From: Candidatus Thorarchaeota archaeon
Lineage (GTDB): Archaea; Asgardarchaeota; Thorarchaeia; Thorarchaeales; Thorarchaeaceae
Reading direction: 5' to 3'
Length of the DNA: 7,195 nt
Assembly (NCBI GenBank): GCA_030638785.1
Contig: DAOWDY010000272.1
Span: 1-7,195, forward strand
Below the pieces are notes generated by a model. The model worked only from the letters and a program-made list of their open reading frames with translations. It was not told where the DNA came from and did not search any database. Below, in pieces: positions 4,438-7,195 of this stretch. Position 1 is the first letter of the stretch, and every line of letters starts with the position of its first letter. The position numbers and the translations under genes are program-made.

Positions 4438-7032
4438 ATGAAGTTCACAGATTCTCTTCGAGAAACTCTAATTGATGAGGTTGTGGATGTACAAAGCAGT
4501 TATGTACATAGATATATGAGCTTCAGTCCTGATGATCCTCCTAAAGTAAAGATTAAGACTCAAGTGCTAGGACCTTGGTTGTGGATTAAATCGGAAGCAG
4601 ATTATGAGGGCACGACTACAGACCCTACCACGGATCGTTTAGGTGGAGACCCTTACTCTGCTCGTGTAGTCCATCATTGGATTGGAAAAGCCAAATCTGC
4701 TCCAAGTGCGGTGGCACATCTAGAGGAACTTAATAGATGGGCATTATTACATACAAAGTACGACCGTCAATATACAGATGTCGGGGTCTGGGGTACACAT
4801 ACCGGATGTTGGGTAGACAGCATCACCCCTGAGGGTATTGTAACACTGCGAATTCAATCCAGTCGCACTTTTCAAGATGTTTCTCCAATGGCTGAAACAA
4901 CATCTGAGAAGATCGACTTGAGCCACTTTAGAGACAGCTCATTCGATGCGCTTATCCAATTACTAGGGGACAAAAGGACCATCATCCATGTGATGGCAAT
5001 TAACCAACTTGGTGACCTTGGAGATAAACGAGCTGTGAAACCCATCTTGAGCCAAGCTTCAGTAGATGACTCTGAAAGTGTATGGGAAAGAACAATGGTA
5101 ACGCTTGGTAAGATAGGTGGCGATGAAGCGATTGAGAACCTCATTAGTATCCTCGTTGAGCAGGAGAATCATCGTGTTTGGGCGAGTCGGGCACTTGTTG
5201 TGATTGGCGAACCAGCCTTAGATTCCCTTTTTCCTCTTATTGGTGATGAAGACGAGAACGTCAGCATTGCTGTAGTGAAAATAATAGATGACATAGGTGA
5301 AGCTCGGTCTTTCGAAATACTATCTCAAGCAATAGAGGACAAACGTCCTTCGGTTCAAGCAAGCATCATCAGAGCCTTGGGAGGCCTTAGTAACAAACAA
5401 GTATATGATACCTTGGTCGAAAAGCTTCAGGATCAAAATCCAGAAATCCAAGCTGCAGCAGCTCTAGCTTTGGGTAGACTGCATGATAAACGGGCGGTGG
5501 TTCCTCTTGTAGGTGCTCTATTAGCCAGTGACAAAAATGTCCGCATGGAAGCAGCTGAAGCATTATCTCAGCTTGACTGGCAGCCATCCAATCCGGAAGA
5601 AACTACTTGGGATCTCTTCGCTAGATGCAAGTGGACGGAACTGATAGCGATGGGAAAGACAGCTCAAGATCTCATAATCAGAGTGTTGCAGGATATTGAC
5701 CATGATATCCGATATGCTTTCCTTAAAGCACTCATCAACACCGATATCACCTTAAATGATCCAAGGGCAGTAGAACCAATATTAGGAATCTACAATTACC
5801 CAGGTGAAGACGAGGAAGATAACAGGAGACGAAGAAATGCGATAAAAGCTCTGGGAAGAATAAAACTACCGCAAGTGGTCCGACCCCTTATACAGATATA
5901 CCTACAAAATGTATCTATTGATCGCGGTTATGCTTTCGACTCCATCTCACGTCTCGGAAGTTCTGGTGTAGACGTGGCTGATCCGCTAGTCTCAATATTA
6001 ACAGATAAAAAAGCAAAGAAGTTTGAAGAGGATGAACTCCAAGCCTATCTCAAGTTGTTTACTGTGGTTCTAGCCTCTCGCGAACAGATCAAGACAATCA
6101 CCCCTCTGCTGAAGTCAGTTGTCAAACAAAAGATCGATAGAGAAACCACCGAGACCGCCTCTGGTTTACTCAAACTTGATGGGTTGTTCACCAAACTTTC
6201 CGACAGTGACGATGCAACAAGAGAGGAAGCCGCTAAATCACTGGGTAAAACCTATCTTCCCTCTGCGACTATTCCTTTGTTTAAGGCATTAGAAGACACT
6301 TCTCTGCAAGTTAGAAAAAACGCTGTGTATGCGCTAGGTCAATTAGGAGTGGGGTCTCTTTCATTTCTTCTTCCAGCTTTTAGTAGTAAGGTTCACAATG
6401 TCCGCATCGGTATTGCTGAAGCTCTCGGCCGAGTTGGCAATCGAAAAGCAGCCAAGCACCTTATGAAGGCCCTTAGAGACCCACATCGAAATGTGCGGCA
6501 AAACTCTGCGTGGGCGTTGGGACACCTATCTTCATACTGGGACCTCGTTCTTCAAGGTAAGATAATCCGCGCGCTGACTAAAGCAATGACCAAGGATGAG
6601 TACTTGCCTGTCCGCTTCAATGCAGTGTATTCCTTAGGAAAACTCAGGGAAGTACGAGTGGTTCCGCCGCTTCTCAAGGCCCTATTTGATCACGAAGTAG
6701 AGGTTAGAATCAACGCTTCTCATGGGCTCATAATGATGTCAAATAAGGTCGAAGAGAATCGAACACATGTAATTGACAAGCTCATCCTGGCCATGTCAGA
6801 TGAATCAGAGCGCGTCCGATACAATGTAGTTGACGCACTTCGATTGTGGGGGGGAACGAAGGCTTTGGAGGCCCTGATTACTGCACAAGAGGACAAAGAT
6901 CCAAACATTCGCGAATTGGCAAATAAAGGAGTGAAAGAACTGGAACACCTACGTGTAGCCAGCTATACTCGCCGCTCATACAAATGCAGAGGTAGTGGTA
7001 TGTATGAACTCAGAGACCCAGATGTCATGTAG
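4438..7032 (+). CDS. Large HEAT-repeat (PBS lyase HEAT-like) protein with an unrecognised N-terminal domain
   Basis: The 864-residue product starts at an ATG eight bases after a strong AGGAGG (4424-4429). Residues 1 to about 160 are not repeats: the segment is mixed polar and rich in Trp (47, 49, 81, 101, 118, 125), and I do not recognise it. From about residue 165 to 837 there are roughly 18-20 HEAT-like helical pairs with units such as AIKALGRI, AVYALGQLG and VRQNSAWALGHL, each about 30 residues. This is the EZ-HEAT type found in scaffold and phycobilin-lyase-related proteins. The array is interrupted at about 379-408 by a Trp-containing segment (LDWQPSNPEE...RCKWTELIAMG). The central repeats (about 510-580) are degenerate. 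The tail (838-864) is polar and partly basic. No signal peptide, membrane helix or catalytic motif is seen. It is probably a cytoplasmic scaffold or adaptor; a lyase role is unsupported. A run of seven G at 6848-6854 leaves the frame intact. Confidence 0.93.
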   Translation: MKFTDSLRETLIDEVVDVQSSYVHRYMSFSPDDPPKVKIKTQVLGPWLWIKSEADYEGTTTDPTTDRLGGDPYSARVVHHWIGKAKSAPSAVAHLEELNRWALLHTKYDRQYTDVGVWGTHTGCWVDSITPEGIVTLRIQSSRTFQDVSPMAETTSEKIDLSHFRDSSFDALIQLLGDKRTIIHVMAINQLGDLGDKRAVKPILSQASVDDSESVWERTMVTLGKIGGDEAIENLISILVEQENHRVWASRALVVIGEPALDSLFPLIGDEDENVSIAVVKIIDDIGEARSFEILSQAIEDKRPSVQASIIRALGGLSNKQVYDTLVEKLQDQNPEIQAAAALALGRLHDKRAVVPLVGALLASDKNVRMEAAEALSQLDWQPSNPEETTWDLFARCKWTELIAMGKTAQDLIIRVLQDIDHDIRYAFLKALINTDITLNDPRAVEPILGIYNYPGEDEEDNRRRRNAIKALGRIKLPQVVRPLIQIYLQNVSIDRGYAFDSISRLGSSGVDVADPLVSILTDKKAKKFEEDELQAYLKLFTVVLASREQIKTITPLLKSVVKQKIDRETTETASGLLKLDGLFTKLSDSDDATREEAAKSLGKTYLPSATIPLFKALEDTSLQVRKNAVYALGQLGVGSLSFLLPAFSSKVHNVRIGIAEALGRVGNRKAAKHLMKALRDPHRNVRQNSAWALGHLSSYWDLVLQGKIIRALTKAMTKDEYLPVRFNAVYSLGKLREVRVVPPLLKALFDHEVEVRINASHGLIMMSNKVEENRTHVIDKLILAMSDESERVRYNVVDALRLWGGTKALEALITAQEDKDPNIRELANKGVKELEHLRVASYTRRSYKCRGSGMYELRDPDVM

Positions 7033-7150
7033 AAGGAAATCCTATGAATCCTTAGAAGAAGATAGACTATTAGGTTTGGACGCATCTGGTATAATAGCTG
7101 CCAATTTTACCCATTCAATGACTGGTTGACAGAGCACTTTCTCAGGGGTC

Positions 7151-7163
7151 CTAAAAATATAAG
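7151..7163 (+). promoter_or_regulatory. Promoter-like A/T stretch near the window end
   Basis: CTAAAAATATAAG contains an AAATATAA element that could be a TATA box for a gene starting beyond the right edge. An ATG at 7180 follows, but the expected initiation point falls at or after it, so no start is called. The 163 bases after the HEAT gene hold no other feature I can support, and no reverse-strand frame stays open for long. Confidence 0.25.
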
Positions 7164-7195
7164 TAATAAAGTGGAATTAATGTTATTATATGCCA

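Noticed and set aside
4872..5144. Reverse-strand 90-residue open frame inside the HEAT gene
   Set aside because: It is a shadow of the HEAT-coding frame, with Ser/Leu/Pro-rich composition, no ribosome-binding site and no recognisable domain. The other short antisense frames in the window were dismissed for the same reasons.
6848..6854. Run of seven G inside the HEAT gene as a frameshift or slippage site
   Set aside because: Regular HEAT repeats continue in the same frame on both sides, so there is no sign of a sequencing error or programmed shift.
3321..7032. Ankyrin and HEAT genes as a defence or toxin-effector cassette
   Set aside because: No nuclease, protease, ATPase, toxin or mobile-element gene is nearby, and both proteins show only repeat solenoids plus one unassigned domain.
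7090..7131. TATAAT at 7090 and TTGACA at 7126, resembling bacterial promoter boxes
   Set aside because: TATAAT lies before TTGACA, and neither has a partner at the usual 16-18 base spacing, so they do not form a bacterial promoter.

Overview
This 7.2 kb window looks archaeal. Plausible TATA-like elements lie at archaeal distances before several starts, and the ribosome-binding sites are GGTG or AGGAGG type. The gene mix is a class I acyl-CoA synthetase, an Amidohydro_2 enzyme, a small SAM methyltransferase and two solenoid proteins (ankyrin and HEAT). This resembles Asgard-type archaea, perhaps Thorarchaeota. That placement is inference from gene content and style; no rRNA or other marker gene is present, and a bacterium with eukaryote-like repeat proteins is not excluded.

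Layout, left to right. At 2-472 (+) is the C-terminal part of an amidohydrolase cut by the window edge. A 140-base convergent gap follows, then an acyl-CoA synthetase (AMP-forming) at 613-2169 (-). The 255-base divergent gap at 2170-2424 holds candidate promoters for both directions and two perfect inverted repeats. Next, reading right, are a 62-residue two-helix membrane protein (2425-2613) and a class I SAM methyltransferase (2645-3262), 31 bases apart and probably one transcript. The methyltransferase converges on an ankyrin-repeat protein (3321-4247, -). That gene is divergent from a long HEAT-repeat protein (4438-7032, +) across a 190-base gap with a bulged inverted repeat next to the ankyrin start. 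The last 163 bases contain no supportable gene, only an A/T-rich promoter-like stretch.

How the genes fit together. The amidohydrolase and acyl-CoA synthetase could both act in catabolism of organic acids, but they converge, so they are not an operon. The membrane protein and methyltransferase are the only credible operon. The ankyrin and HEAT proteins are both scaffold-type, share an upstream region and could be co-regulated; nothing in their sequences names a partner. I found no CRISPR array, RNA gene, mobile element, toxin-antitoxin pair or recognisable defence cassette. The region reads as chromosomal genes, and the parts least explained are the N-terminal domain of the HEAT protein and the inverted repeats in the two divergent gaps.
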